NCBI RefSeq assembly: GCF_023065955.2
Contig: NW_026622897.1
Span: forward strand, 4,407,001 to 4,471,000
DNA from: Ursus arctos
Lineage: Eukaryota; Chordata; Mammalia; Carnivora; Ursidae
Direction: 5' to 3'
Length of the DNA: 64,000 bases
Made by a program: the position numbers and the translations under genes. A model generated the notes under the pieces. That model was not told the origin of the DNA. It saw nothing but the letters and a program-made list of their open reading frames with translations, and did not search any database. This document shows, piece after piece, positions 33,640 to 45,604 of this stretch (the stretch's first letter is position 1; every line of letters starts with the position of its first letter).

Positions 33640-34100
33640 TCTGAATGTTTCTGTAATGGTGTTTTTGGATGAGGTTAACATTTAAATTAATGAACTAAGT
33701 AACCAAATTGCCTTTCCTAATGCAGGTGGGTCTCATCCAATCATGTGACGGCAAGAATAGAACAAATAGCTGACCACCCCCCCAGCCCCGTCACCCACAA
33801 AAAGGGAATTCCTCCTGCCTCACTGCGTTCAAGCTGGGACACTGGTTTCTGTATTGCCTTCAGACTTGAAATGTGACATCTGTTCTCCTGTGTCTCAAAC
33901 CTGCCCATTTTCAGGCCAAAACTACACATCAGCTCTCCTGAGTCTCAGCTTACCAACTATGGATCTTGGGTCTTATCAGTCTCCATAGAGGCGTGAGCTA
34001 ATTCTTTAAAACAAATCTCTTTATATATGTAAATACACACACACACACTCTCTCTCTCTCTATTGGTTCTGTTTCCCTGGAAAACCCTTATACACCCTTT
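33640..34100. mobile_element. Ancient interspersed repeat, class unresolved (LTR-like)
   Basis: AATGGTGTTTTTGGATGAGGTTAACATTTAAAT, GTGGGTCTCATCCAATCATGTGACGGC, CAGCTCTCCTGAGTCTCAGC, TCTTGGGTCTTATCAGTCTCCATAG and TATTGGTTCTGTTTCCCTGGAAAACCCT belong to a familiar mammalian repeat that I cannot name safely. Short (AC)n and (TC)n tracts lie inside at 34035-34061. Confidence 0.6.
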
Positions 34101-34594
34101 TGTCAAGATGCTATGTAAAACCAACTGAACTATCTTCAAATTTAAACTGAAAACTGCCTTATTTAAGAAGTAGATGGAGTAGTAACTAAGAAATATAATA
34201 TCACAGCTCTGGGTCAGGAAAATTCTGTGTGCATAAATAGTCAGCTCTGGGAAAGAACCATGGTAGATTTTTCAGAAATTGATGGAGTCCTATTCAAGTG
34301 CAAGTCTTCCACTTAATTTTACCCATAGCAAGACCCTCAAATTATTTCAAATGAAGTGTCATAACCAGACACAACCCCATGAATATTCTAAGATAAACCT
34401 CAGCTTTGGAAGAGTGCAATCTAAAAAACCGACTAAGCCCTGGCCTTTGTTTTCTTCAGGAACAAACCCTAAGAATTTACCCCCTCTGCCTATTCCAATA
34501 GAATGCCAAATGTTAAAAAATATATATTTTTACACATACACAAACACATGCACATACACACACACGAGTTCTTAAATATTAATTAGTGAATTTT

Positions 34595-34895
34595 GAGGTA
34601 TCTTAGAATATATATGTATGTAATTATATATATTCTCTATATATTTATTTTATCTATTATATATAATTCTATGGATTATAATTATATATAATATAGAGTA
34701 TAATATATATAAAATTGAGAATATATATATGATTATATGTTCTCTCTATATTTTTATTGTATAAAATATATATTGTATATAATAATATATAATTATATAT
34801 ATTTCTATATATATAATTGAGAACAAGTATCCTTGCTACCTTCTTTTCTAAAATTATATTATATTATAATATATAATAAATATATAGAGAGAGAG
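34595..34895. repeat. AT-rich low-complexity tract
   Basis: Nearly only A and T, in irregular TATA/ATAT words, broken by short TCTCTATAT groups and closing in GAGAGAGAGA. A (CA)-rich stretch precedes it at 34530-34565. Confidence 0.9.
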
Positions 34896-34999
34896 AGTGA
34901 GAGAGAAAGCCCATAATAAAAGCATAAACAACTAGAACCATCTTTTTAAAATTTCCACATCAAGAAAGGAATGAACACTACACTTATTCTATATTTTAG

Positions 35000-36635
35000 C
35001 TTCAGAGCCACAGATCACCTTTGGTAAAGACAAAGAACTCTAAAACCTAGAGAAAGGGGGAGCTTTAAAGTCATCTTCTTTTCTATCTTCTGCCTGCAAG
35101 GAAGGTCAACTTAAAATTATTAGGTCTTGGCCACCTGATCTTTCTCACTCACAAGTCAGGAAGAAGGAAAAGTTTGAAAATGTTAACAAAGGAAATTCTT
35201 CTAAGGCAAAAGCCATTAGAACAAGTAAAATGGTTTCTGTAGATTTGAGGGTGAAGAATAGAGGCAAAACTTCTTTTGAAAATGCTCTGCTCACCCGCAG
35301 AAAGAGACTCTTCTATTACTAGTGATTTCTGAAATATACACCCACAAGCATCCTGTGAAATGTGTCAGATAATTTTATTATCACCCTCTGGACTCAGAGA
35401 ACATCCAATTACTCATTCTTTTATTGGTACACAAGCTATGTATTCAAACATATTTATTAAACATCTTCTTTTCTTTCTTCCTTTCCCACATTCAAAACTC
35501 TAGAACCTTCCATCACCGGCATACACCAACACCACCAGCTAATCCCAGGGTGATTTTAAAGACCTATTTATCAGGCTTCATCCAGATTTCCTCTCCCTGA
35601 AGTGCTCTAAGTTCTAAGCATGAGCTTCAACATCTCTTCCCCAACACACACGCACGCACGCACGCACGCACACACAGCCTCCTAGCCCTTCAGCGAGGTG
35701 AACATCTCATTAAAGGCAAGTATGCTGTGAAAGACTACAAAAAATTTACCCACAGGGGAACATAGGAATTCATAAATATTAATTAGTGGATTATGAGGTA
35801 TTTTGGAAAAGGGGTGATAGCAAGCGTATTCGACGCAACAAACACCACCCACCCGTATGTCACATCCTCCATCACACATAGACACGCACACCCACGTTGT
35901 TAGAAGAATAGGGATTAGAACCTTAGGGATTAACTTGGAAAAGTTTTCCATTTCAAAAATGTTGCTAAATTTGTTTCTAAAATAACAAATCACTGTCTAA
36001 TCTACAAGGACAGTGTGGAAGAAAACAGTCTTTCTTGGCATTGAGAAATATTTAAATATTCCAGTTTATCTAGATATCTAATTAAAAGGCAGAACTGAAT
36101 TATTCCTTCCTTGATATTAACATAGTTGTCATCATCACTGTCATCATCATCAACTCTAAAGGTGAGTAGAGAGGAGTACTGTCTCGTCTACGCAACGTTC
36201 CTGAACCATTTGGGTTAGTTTAATCACAGACTCACAATGTTGGATACTATGCACTTTTGTCCCTTTCCAGTTAACAAAATGTTTTAGGAAGAACTCACAT
36301 TCACTGATCATATGTAACCAATTGTGAAGATTAAAAGGGGACAATGAGTCTTCTTTTGGCTTCACTTGCCTATATCTTTGGCTGTATACCAAAAGCACTC
36401 AAGCACTCAATTTTGCCATCATATTTCTTTAATAATGTGGCTTGTAGTATTGATTTCAGTAAACAGACCCTAGAGAGCCTAATAGATTTTAGAGATTTTA
36501 TGAATGATAAGTAGGTCCATTTGGTGATGTCTTACAGAGTAATAAATGTCTGAGCCAATTTCCTTTGCCTTTGTACATGCAACATCTACTGTGTCTCATA
36601 CGGGCTTTGAAAGGAAATGAAATTGGCTGATTAAG
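35000..36635. other. Repeat-poor intergenic sequence
   Basis: Apart from a CACG tetranucleotide tract at 35643 and a 40-bp word shared with 34570, no known element is seen. Frames at 35682-35993 and 36156-36398 show no family resemblance. Confidence 0.35.
35643..35677. repeat. (CACG)n tetranucleotide tract
   Basis: ACACACACGC, then five CACG units, then CACACACA. It is CpG-containing in an otherwise CpG-poor setting. Confidence 0.9.
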
Positions 36636-36639
36636 AAAG

Positions 36640-36712
36640 AGCTCAGCCTCCAGGACCTGACTACCAAGATGGGACCCTGACTCTGCCGCTGACTGGTAAC
36701 CTTGGAGCAATT
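36640..36712 (+). mobile_element. MIR fragment, sense
   Basis: GGACCCTGACTCTGCCGCTGACTGGTAACCTTGGAGCAA keeps the MIR core order. It is cut on the right by the L2 that starts near 36715. Confidence 0.6.
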
Positions 36713-36714
36713 TA

Positions 36715-38830
36715 TTCATTCATTCAAAAATATCATTCAGTCATTCAAAAATATGTATTGAGAATTGGCAATGTTATAGGCACTATTTATGTGCTCGAGA
36801 TCCAACAAAGAACTAAAATCCTTTTGGAGGTTATAGTCTAACAGGAAGAAAGAATAAACAATATTTAAAATAAAGAGGTAAATAACTATACATGGCATGT
36901 TAGAATGTGTTGAGTGTAATGGGGGAGAAAATATAGAGTAGGATGAAAGTAGTAGGATGAGGGGGTTGTCATTTTTAATAGGGTGGTTGGGGTAGGCTTT
37001 ACTGACATTCAAAAACATGAAGAAGGTAAGAGATTCAGCCATGTCTGAAAGTTCAAGGAACATCACAGAAGCCATTTGGGCTAGTGCGAGCTAAATGCCA
37101 AGTAATAGGGAAAGAACAACAAAAAGGTGGAGGGGTAGTTGGGTGTGCAGATTGTGTAGGGTCTTAGAGGACACTGTAAGAACTATATCTGGGTAAAGTG
37201 GGGACCGAAAGGGCCACTGCATGGCTTTGAGCAGAGGAGTGACATAATCTGACTAACTTTTACTTTGGTTTCTGTGTTAAGAATGGACTGCAGGAGAAGG
37301 CTGGGAAGAATGGAAACAGAGATCTGTTAGGAGGTTAATTTCAATAATCTGCAGAAACACAAACATAATAGCCCTAGGGGTAGTGAGATACGGTCTGACT
37401 GCGAATGTATTTTGAAGGTAGAATCTAAAAGATTATCTGAGAGACTGGATATGGGGATTAGAGGACAAAAAGAATCACGGACAACTGTCTGGGCTGAGCA
37501 GCTGCGTGAACGAAGTCATGTTGCCACCAGCTGAAATGGGGAATGTTGTGGGGGGAACAGGTTTGGGAGGACAAGGAGTTCAGTTTGGGGACATACTGAA
37601 CTGGAGGTCTCTTAGTGAACATGACAAGTAGGTGGTTGGATACATATGTCTGGAGTTTGGGAGACGTCTAGATTGGAGATATGCAGTTGGAAATCATTGT
37701 CATCAAGTGATCGCCAAAGGAGTCCATACATACAGGAAAATAAAGAGAACAAAGGACTGAGCCATGAAATAGTCCAACATTAGGAGGTGAAGAAGAAAAG
37801 GACAATCCCCCAAAACTATAAAGAAGCAACTCGCAAAGCAGGAAGAAAACCAGGAGAGCGTGGTGTGCTGGAGTCCAACGGGAGAAAGTATACAAAGCAG
37901 AACAGAGCAAACAATTCCACGTGCTGTTAAAAATTCAGCTAAAATGAGAACTGAGAATGGACTGCCGAAATCAGCAACAGGAAGAATATTGGTGACACTG
38001 ACAAGAGTAATTCAGGTGAACTAGTAAAGGTGAAAGCATACTTGAAATTGGTTTAAGAGACAAAGAGAGTAACTGGAAACAGTGGAAATCGTGAGTGCAA
38101 ACAATTATTGTGAGGTGTTCCTGGAAAGGGGGTGTAAATAAATAAGACTGGAGGGGAGTTTTATTTCCTTTCCTGTGTTTTTGTGGAAGAAGAAATAGCA
38201 ATATGTTTGCACGCTGATGAGAATGTTCCCATACAGAGAAACAGTTGATCGTGTAGGACAGAGGGTGAGTTGCTGGAACAGTACCTCTGAGTAGGTGAGA
38301 GGGGTGAGGGAGGAGAGTAGTCGGCAAAGGGCAAGATTGATTTTTAATAGGATTATGAATAGGTCACATATGGTAACAAGGGAGAGCAGAAAATGTGGAG
38401 GCGGGTTGAGCCGAGAGAGGCGGATAAATGTGGGAATGGTAGTCCGTGTAAGAGTCTGTCTCAGCGCTTCCAATTTTTAGTGAAGTAGAACATTTCATAA
38501 GCTGAAGGTAGTTTTGGGGAAGGTGACGTTGGATGTGTAAGGAGAGAGAAGGTCTAAGTAATTGTCTAAAGAGTGTGAAAATGACTGAAAACAGAATGTC
38601 AAGCAGCACTAAGAGAATGCTTGGGGTTTGTGGACGTGAGTTTCACAAGAGGGTTGAGGGAGTCAAAGAGCATACAAGGGAATGACTATAATAATTAAGC
38701 ATAAAATGTCAGCTGAAGAATGGCGGGGGGGGGGGGAGGACATCAAGGAGGTGAAGATCAAAGAAAAGGAGGTAAGAATCAGGCAATAGATTGGTGATCT
38801 TTCATGAGTCTCATGAGAGAGTTCCAGTTA
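36715..38830 (-). mobile_element. Long L2 copy, antisense
   Basis: Starting with TTCATTCATTCAAAAATATCATTC and TTGAGAATTGGCAATGTTATAGGCAC (the reversed L2 terminus), the L2 order is kept for 2.1 kb. Landmarks are TTTTAATAGGGTGGTTGGGGTAGGC, TTTGAGCAGAGGAGTGACATAATCTGAC, TTTTGAAGGTAGAATCTAAAAG, AAACCAGGAGAGCGTGGTGTGCTGGAG, GGAAGAAGAAATAGCAATATGTTTGCACGCTGATGAGAATG and GAGTAGGTGAGAGGGG. It may extend to about 39370. Most copies in genomes are far shorter. Frames between 37668 and 38609 minus are its shadows. Confidence 0.8.
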
Positions 38831-39639
38831 GTCAGGAGCTAAAATGGTGGTGGGGGAGTGGGGAAAATGCTTCAGGAGAAGAAAGGGAAAAGGAACGATG
38901 AGTGGTACTGGGTAACATAATCCTGAGAGGCAGAGACGGACATTTTTAGAAGGGGAAGAGTGAGTGTGGTCTGAAAACAGCAGTGGAGGGCACACGGGGC
39001 TCCCCTCCCACCTCCAGGTCTGCAGGGCCCTGGGAGTGAACACGAGCGCCAGTGAGGACCCCTGTAGGGAAAGCAGGACCCTCTGGAGAGGGCCAGACTT
39101 CAGTTAGAGCAAGAAGGAGAGGGGTGTTCAGAGAAATGATTAAGATATACAACTGTCTGCCATGAATGGGCTGTGATTTTCAGAGGGCACCATGGAAGGA
39201 TTGGAGGAGTTGAGGCAGAAGAGAATGTAACAGGAGATACAGAGGTGCTTCTGAGAATCTGAGTATGGGAATGAGAAGACAGCAGGGAGTGGGGTCCTGA
39301 CAAAGACGTGACATGGACAGTGATCATAAGGAGATTATTCCTGCAAATGCAGATCACAGAGTGCTGTCGGACGCCGTGAGTGTGGGACGACGCGGAATAA
39401 TACAATCAATATGTATTCACCACCCAATCTAATCCATCCAATCTGGCTTCTGCGCCAAATCCCACTGGGGGTTTCCATGAGGCTCAGCAGCGATGCTCAT
39501 GGGCCAAATCCAGTCCCCATATACCCGTCCACTCACCCGTACTTTGTAGACGTGGCTTCTCCGTCCCTCATAGTCCCGTCTCCTGGCTTCAGCAACATTG
39601 TTCTATCCGGGACTGTCTCCTCTTTCTAGCTACTCTTTC

Positions 39640-40260
39640 CCACACTCTTTTGTTGGCTCTTTCTCTGTTATCCTGACCTAAGCCAGGGTTTCTGCGTCCG
39701 ATTCCGCTCTGCTTGATCTCAGTGCCTGAAACACCATCCAAGTGCCACCTCACCTCTGAGCTCCTGACTGATATATTCAGTTACCCACCTGCCGGGGAAC
39801 AGCTACAACTTGATGTCTCTCAGAGATGTCACACGCTACATGTCTAAACTAGAGCTAGATTTTCTCTCACGAACACCCCTGCTGCCAACACCAGCTGTCT
39901 TCATTTCAGGGAGCAACATGACATCCGCCCAACCGCAGAAGTCAAAACACCCAGGAGTCAGTCCTGATTCTTCTCTGTCCTGCAGCACCCACGTCCAGGA
40001 CACGATTAAGTCCTATCAACACAATCTCCAAAATATCTTGCAACTGTCCGCTTCCCTAGAGCTCCCCAGCTACTGCATTAAGCCAGCCCTCACCGCCTCC
40101 TTCCACCCACCTGCCACCCAGCAAGTCTCTCTCTCCACATCCACCCCTGTTCTCTGCAGGTCCACACATCACACAAAACCAGACATGAGCTCTTAAAATA
40201 CAAATCAAACCATATCATCTCCTTGCTTGAAACCATTCAAAATAATAGTTCCAGATAAAA
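39640..40260 (+). mobile_element. L2, sense
   Basis: TCAAAACACCCAGGAGTCAGTCCTGATTCTTCTC, CTCCAAAATATCTTGCAACTGTCC, ACATGAGCTCTTAAAATACAAATCAAACCATATCATCTCCTTGCTTGAAACCATTC follow an upstream part of the L2 body. The 128-codon frame at 39810-40196 lies in it and is not a gene by itself. Confidence 0.65.
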
Positions 40261-40449
40261 ATACAGTTGAGGTTAGTTATAATTTATTTATAATCTGGAA
40301 ATGAAAAAGTTCTTTTAATCATGGTTTAAATCTAGGCAGCATAAAGACCAACTTGATAAATATGACTGCTTGAAAATCAAAACTTTGGATTGCAAAATAT
40401 CAAACTAGGAAAACATATTTGTTACAGTATCACCAGGCATACTTTCCTT

Positions 40450-40640
40450 TAAAAAAAAAAAGGTTTTATTTATTCATTTGAGAGAGAGAAAGCAGGAACA
40501 GAGTGGAAAAGGCAGAGGGAGAAGAAGAAGCAGACTCCCCACTGAGCAGGGAGCCCGACTCAGGGCTCAATCCCAGGACCCGAGGACCATGACCTGAGCC
40601 GAAGGCACACACTTAACCTTCTGAGTGCCCCAGGCACCCC
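40450..40640 (-). mobile_element. Carnivora SINE in L1
   Basis: Target duplications CCAGGCATACTTTCCTT (40433) and TCAGGCATACTTTCCTT (40642). The T-rich tail is broken by A11 at 40453, and the head reads CCAGGCACCCC. Confidence 0.95.
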
Positions 40641-40957
40641 ATCAGGCATACTTTCCTTAATTACAAATTAATTATTTCACAAGGAACTCATATAAATCAA
40701 TAATGAAAAGAATGACCCAGTAGAAACATGATTAAAATGAAAACATACAAATATGAAAAACTTACAGACATAAGAAAAGAAAACTCAATCCTATTCATAA
40801 CTCAAAAAAAAAAAAGTCATTTCCAAAGACACTGAGATAGCATGTCCCACTTACCAAATAGGCAAAACTTAAAATAAAAATATTTAATGATACCCAGTAT
40901 TCAGGAAGGTGTAGGAAAACAGGCACTCTCATATATCTGGAGATAGCAGTTTTATTT

Positions 40958-41161
40958 TTACTTTTTTAAATACTTTATTTATTTATTTGACAGAGAGCGA
41001 GAGCGAGAGCAAGAGAGCACAAGCAAGGGGAGCTGCAGGCAGAGGGAGAGGCAGATTCCCTGCTGAGCAAGGAGCCTGATGTGGGACTTGATCCCAGGAC
41101 CCTGGGATCATGACCTGAGCTTCAGGCCGACACTTAACTGACTGAGGCACCCAGGCGCCCC
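40958..41161 (-). mobile_element. Carnivora SINE in L1
   Basis: GAGAGCGAGAGCGAGAGC purine tract, GGGACTTGATCCCAGGACCCTGGGATCATGACC and a CACCCAGGCGCCCC head. TAGCAGTTTTA (40944) and TAACAGTTTTA (41168) are probable target duplications. Confidence 0.94.
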
Positions 41162-41290
41162 AGAAGGTAACAGTTTTAAATCGGTAAATGATAATTTAGC
41201 AATATCCTTCAAAAGTTTAAAAACACATAATAATGTTACTCAATAATCAACTTGCAAAAGTGCCCCAAGATTTATAATCAAAGATGTTTT

Positions 41291-41467
41291 GGGGGGAGCC
41301 TTGGTGGCTCAGTAGATTAGCTGCCAACTCTTGATTTCGGCTCAGGTCATGATCTCAGCGTCGTGAGATCGAGCCCTGCATCGGGCTCCGAGCTCAGTAA
41401 GGAGTCTGTTTGAGGATTCTCTCTCTCTCTCTCTCTCTCTCTCAAATAAATAAATAAGTCTTTTTAA
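41291..41467 (+). mobile_element. Older Carnivora SINE subtype in L1
   Basis: Head GGGAGCCTTGGTGGCTCAG, CTTGATTTCGGCTCAGG and a pure (CT)13 tract at 41419-41443. AAAGATGTTTTGG (41280) and AAAGATGTTTTTGG (41468) flank it. Confidence 0.93.
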
Positions 41468-41974
41468 AAAGATGTTTTTGGCAGTACTGTCTGCTATGAC
41501 AAACAAAATAAAAAGGAAAGCCACAAAAATATCTATCGATAGGTAATTGGTTAAAAAAAATCATAAGTCCATAAAATAGAATATTATGCAGCTTTTTATA
41601 AGAATGAAATATTCTGGGTGTCAGTATATTGCTCAGTGAAAAGATAAATGCAGAACATAATGTAAACATGATCCCATTTGTTTTTTTATCTATATAAATA
41701 TTCAAGTATTTGCATAAAATTTGAGGGAAACACAAGAAACTTTAATAGTGACTATCCTTGGGAAAAGGGCAAGAGCATCGGAATAAGAGAGAGAAACATC
41801 TGCGTGTGTATTTAAATGTGTAAAAACAAAACTTTTCTTTTTAATAAAAATACTAGGCTATCTGGGCAAGAAGACTGAATTACTTAATTTTTGCGTTTCT
41901 ATGTATTAAAATACAAACAACTAAATGCTATGCAATTTAAAGAGAGAAAGTCTCGGCCTAAAAATGACAATCAC

Positions 41975-42485
41975 AATGTTTTAAAGTACCTTCGATGGCT
42001 CCCCATTATCTAGAATAAGATCCAGGGTTCTTACCATAGTCTGAATCCTAGACCCTGCATGATCTGGGCCCTGTCCACTACCCTTCTCTGCTGCTGAACT
42101 ACACCCTCATTGTATTCTCTCAGTTTCTCAAACATACCATAGTACCAGAGCCTCAGGGCCTTTGCATCTGCCAGAGATATTTTACCCTGACTTTGCATGG
42201 CTGACTCCTCATCCCTTAGGTTTTGGCGTAAATGACACCTCTTCAGAAGATCTTTCTCTGGTTACTCTAAAGATGTTCCTTCATCCCCAATTACTGCCTC
42301 AGGTCCCGATTTGATTCCTATATATTACTCTGTAAATTTTTGCTTATATATTCTGTCACTTTTTTTTGGAGGGGTGGGGATTGGGAACCATGTTTGTTTT
42401 GTTCACTTCTGTGTCTATCTCCAGAGTCTAGCATACAGTAGGTGTTCAATAGAGTAACCATATAATTGATCAGCCAACCAGGGAC
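41975..42485 (+). mobile_element. L2, sense
   Basis: CTTCGATGGCTCCCCATTATCTAGAATAAGATCCAG, CCCTGCATGATCTGGGCCCTG, CAGGGCCTTTGCATCTGCC, GGTTTTGGCGTAAATGACACC and TCCAGAGTCTAGCATACAGTAGGTGTTCAATAGAG run from L2 interior to its 3' terminus. Confidence 0.88.
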
Positions 42486-42491
42486 TTTTTT

Positions 42492-42703
42492 GTGTGTGTG
42501 TGAGAGAGAAAGTGAGCACATACAAGCAAGCAGGGAGGGAGGGGCAGAGGGGAAGAGAGAGAGAGAGAGAGAGAGAATCTTTAAGAGGCTCCACACCCAG
42601 CTCAGAGTCTGACATGGAACTCGATCTCACAACCCTGAGATCATGACCTGAGCCGAAATCAAGAGTCAGATGTTTAACCTACTGAGCCACCCAGGCACCT
42701 CCA
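42492..42703 (-). mobile_element. Carnivora SINE at the end of L2
   Basis: CAGGGACTTTTTT (42479) and TAGGGACATTTTTG (42706) flank it. A (GT)n tail start, a pure (GA)n tract at 42556-42575 and the head TGAGCCACCCAGGCACCTCC are visible. Confidence 0.93.
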
Positions 42704-43212
42704 TGTAGGGACATTTTTGAGAAAGAAAGAGGGAGGTTAAAATTTTTTCCATAGTTGCAAGTATAAACAGGAGACTCCTAATAAACTTAGAAATGTTACA
42801 CCCTATTAAAAACACATTTTGAAAATTGCCTGAGTGACTATTGATAATGAAAAGCTTAAAGATCCGTTAGAAAAAAAAAGAGCTCAAAATAGGCAAGTAT
42901 TAGAATTTGTTTTTAGAAGTTGTTTCCTGATCTCCTCCTCTCTTCCCTCATTCTGTTGTTTCTTCTTCTTGCTGTGCTTAAACAACAGCGGCAAGACTTC
43001 CAATTCTCCTTCTGGCTTGGCCTTCGAATTTCATTCAGCGAGCTAACCCACGCGATCTATTAATTCTCCTCAATTCTAATGATCGCCGCTTTACTGCGCC
43101 TGGCGGAAAACACCACGCGAACAGTCCTCAAGAAAACATTTCTAACTTAGAGCGGGACTTTGTCAAAGCAGAATTCAGAACCACAGTTAAATAGAGTGCC
43201 GATTACCCTTTA

Positions 43213-43247
43213 AGTTGTGATAACTAAGTTGTGATAACTAAGTTAAT
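43213..43247. repeat. Short tandem repeat of a 15-bp word
   Basis: AAGTTGTGATAACT occurs twice back to back, followed by a partial third copy (AAGTT). Confidence 0.85.
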
Positions 43248-43408
43248 GAGAATCCATTTTATTTTCTACTGCTCAGCCAGAAGAGATTACAAATCAGTAA
43301 AGATTGAGCCACGTATCTGCCATGATCAATCGGATTAAAGAGCTCAGCCTCCCACAATACCCTGGAGTTCCACTTATCAACTGTGTTACACAAACATGTG
43401 CGTGCAAA

Positions 43409-43430
43409 CACACACACACACACACACACA
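43409..43430. repeat. (CA)n microsatellite
   Basis: About eleven pure CA units. Confidence 0.92.
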
Positions 43431-43529
43431 GAGAATAAAAGGTAGCCTACAAGACCATAATTCCTGCAATTCCAGGATGCCCAAACATGTCAAGGGGACC
43501 AGAATACCCCTTCACAAATTTTTGAGACG

Positions 43530-43715
43530 ACAGCACGAGTTGGAAGGACCTAAGTTCAAACCCGGCTCAAGCGATAACCACAGAATCATTTAGACTTTGT
43601 CCCATCTAGTCTTTCCAAATGAGCTCTGCGTTCCCCTGTGTGCCGCGGTTTTGCGAGGATTAAGTGGGAAGGAAATAGCTCGCACAGCACTTGGCATATA
43701 TTCCATGTTCAACGA
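43530..43715 (+). mobile_element. MIR, sense
   Basis: CGAGTTGGAAGGACCTAAGTTCAAACCCGGCTC, CATCTAGTCTTTCCAAATGAGC and GCGAGGATTAAGTGGGAAGGAAATAGCTCGCACAGCACTTGGCATA keep the MIR order. Confidence 0.7.
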
Positions 43716-44775
43716 TGCTAGCTTCTTCTGTGCCTCCTCTCTTCACCCCACACCTCCACAAGCCACACGCACTGTTCCCACAGGCCACACCCACCTACCC
43801 GGTGATCTGGGGGCCGCAGGAGGGTGTAGGGAGGAGGGGGAGGGGTAAAGAGGTGCCGATCAGTGACTCACTCTCCCGTGGAGCTATTTTGCTTCTCGCT
43901 TCTGCTATCTGCGCACCCTGTGCTCTGACATATGAGAGCCTTTTCTTAGTAGCAGCGCCTTCCAGATACGTGATGTTCTCACAGGCCGGCTTCATACAGG
44001 CACATCTTCACATTTTAACTTGACCCTAAGAAATAAGCAATTACACTTTCAGCTTTTTTCCTATCAAGTACTACGTGTAAAAGAACCCCCTCCCCCCTCC
44101 TGGGGAGGTAGGAGTGACACCGGTGAGATGGGAGTAAACATCCAAGACAGGCCATCACCAGCTGTGTCAGGGTCACAGGTGGGTGAAGGGTCTGAATGGA
44201 ATGACAGCGCAAGCATTTGCTGGTGACACCACGAGCGAGAACCCGAAGGTTGTTTTGAAGATCATGAAATATCCATGATATCAAATCAGACACACCAGAG
44301 GACCTGTTCCAGCAACTCCCATCAGGACTGGACCTGCTGACCCCCTCCTCTCCAGGTCAACCACTCGGACCAGATCTCAGACAGAAGACAAAGAGCTGAC
44401 TCTTTCGCTAAGCTTCCAAAAGGGTAGGCTGGCCCTTAAACTTCATAGCACTTTGGACTAGGCTGAAGTCACTACCATTTAAAGGATAAAACACCCAGCC
44501 ATAAAATTCAACTCCAAGGAGCCAAGAAGGAGCTTAGGAACGAAGGACAATTCCGTGGACTTGACTTTACTGGTTGGTAACAGCACTGACTCTTCCTACT
44601 TGCCCCGCCCACCACCACTTTATTTAAAAACCTCAGCCCCGGTGTTTTAGAGCCTCTCCATCAGCCATGTTGCTGTATATCCTCATATTAACAGGGCTCT
44701 TAATAGATCACCTGTTTTCCCAGCACTCCTCAGGCAGCCACTGAGATTGGGATTCACCTTCTGGGACTCTTACTA

Positions 44776-44799
44776 CCCCCCCCCCCCCCCAAAAAAAAA
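44776..44799. repeat. C15 then A9 homopolymer junction
   Basis: Fifteen C followed by nine A. Such runs are prone to sequencing length error, so the exact count is doubtful. Confidence 0.9.
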
Positions 44800-44879
44800 G
44801 AAAAAAGAAAACCAGCTTCAAATTTTTAAAATTCCACAAGGGATTTAATGCCATAGTTGAATCTTGTCAAATGTATCTG

Positions 44880-45340
44880 CAACTCCTCCTGATATTTTTG
44901 GTGCAAAATAGGAATGTAATTAGTAATCAGTATTTGAAGTTTCTCTTTGTCTATGTAAAGCTCCAGCTCAAAATATTTTAGTATCTGTTCTTTCCTTCAG
45001 CAATGTTAAATGAAGCATCACAAATTTAGCCTTACACACGACGCTTTTTAAAAAAGAAGTCCCAGAAAGATGTAATTATTTAAATTCAATTTCATAAAGA
45101 TTGTAACTGCTTGAAAAAAAAGGGAAAATAATTATGAAAACTGTCACTGATAATTTTGGCTAACAACATGCAACAAAATAGAATTGGCTAAAGCCTGCCT
45201 GTGAAATGCATTTCATGTGAATGAATGATTTGTTGTAAAAATGATGCATTTTTTAAGAGCTGTAACAACCTCCTGCTTCAAGGCCCCTCTTTAGGGACAA
45301 TAAATTAGGAATAGTAAGAGGCCAAGTGGGGTGTAAGTGG
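44880..45340. promoter_or_regulatory. Candidate conserved noncoding block
   Basis: A 460-bp AT-rich stretch without transposon signatures, dense in homeodomain- and POU/octamer-like words: GTAATTAGTAATCAG, GATGTAATTATTTAAATTC, AATAATTATGAAAAC, TGCATTTCATGTGAATGAATG, ATGATGCAT. The texture resembles known vertebrate conserved elements. No alignment was possible. Confidence 0.3.
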
Positions 45341-45604
45341 CAGGTTATTTTGTCTTAGAATTGGCCAAGCTGTGTCAGATCACATGAGCACATGGCATTA
45401 GGTTGATTTCCTTTCACTCTTAGCTGCACTGATGCATTCCAGTCTTCATCCCATCTCTCTCGAAGCATACGCCCCCCTCCCCACAGGCCTCTTGGGTCCC
45501 CTGCACAACATGTCAGCTCAAATGAGCTGACCTCTCCAGAGTCCTCTACACTTGTTCATCCTGCTCACTTTGGGTTTCAACCCAACACGTGAGGGAGGAA
45601 TAGT

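Larger units (their letters stand above)
40290..41860 (+). mobile_element. Old L1 (L1ME-like) 3' end carrying three SINEs
   Basis: Pieces between the SINEs read in L1 order: TATGACTGCTTGAAAATC, AAGGAACTCATATAAATCAATAATGAAAAG, ATTCAGGAAGGTGTAGGAAAACAGGC, AATAGAATATTATGCAGCTTTTTATAAGAATG, TGATCCCATTTG and CACAAGAAACTTTAATAGTGACTATCC. The three SINEs (40450, 40958, 41291) account for about a third of the span. Confidence 0.75.

Noticed and set aside
39810..40196. 128-codon plus-strand frame as a gene
   Set aside because: It lies in sense L2 sequence and has no independent coding evidence.
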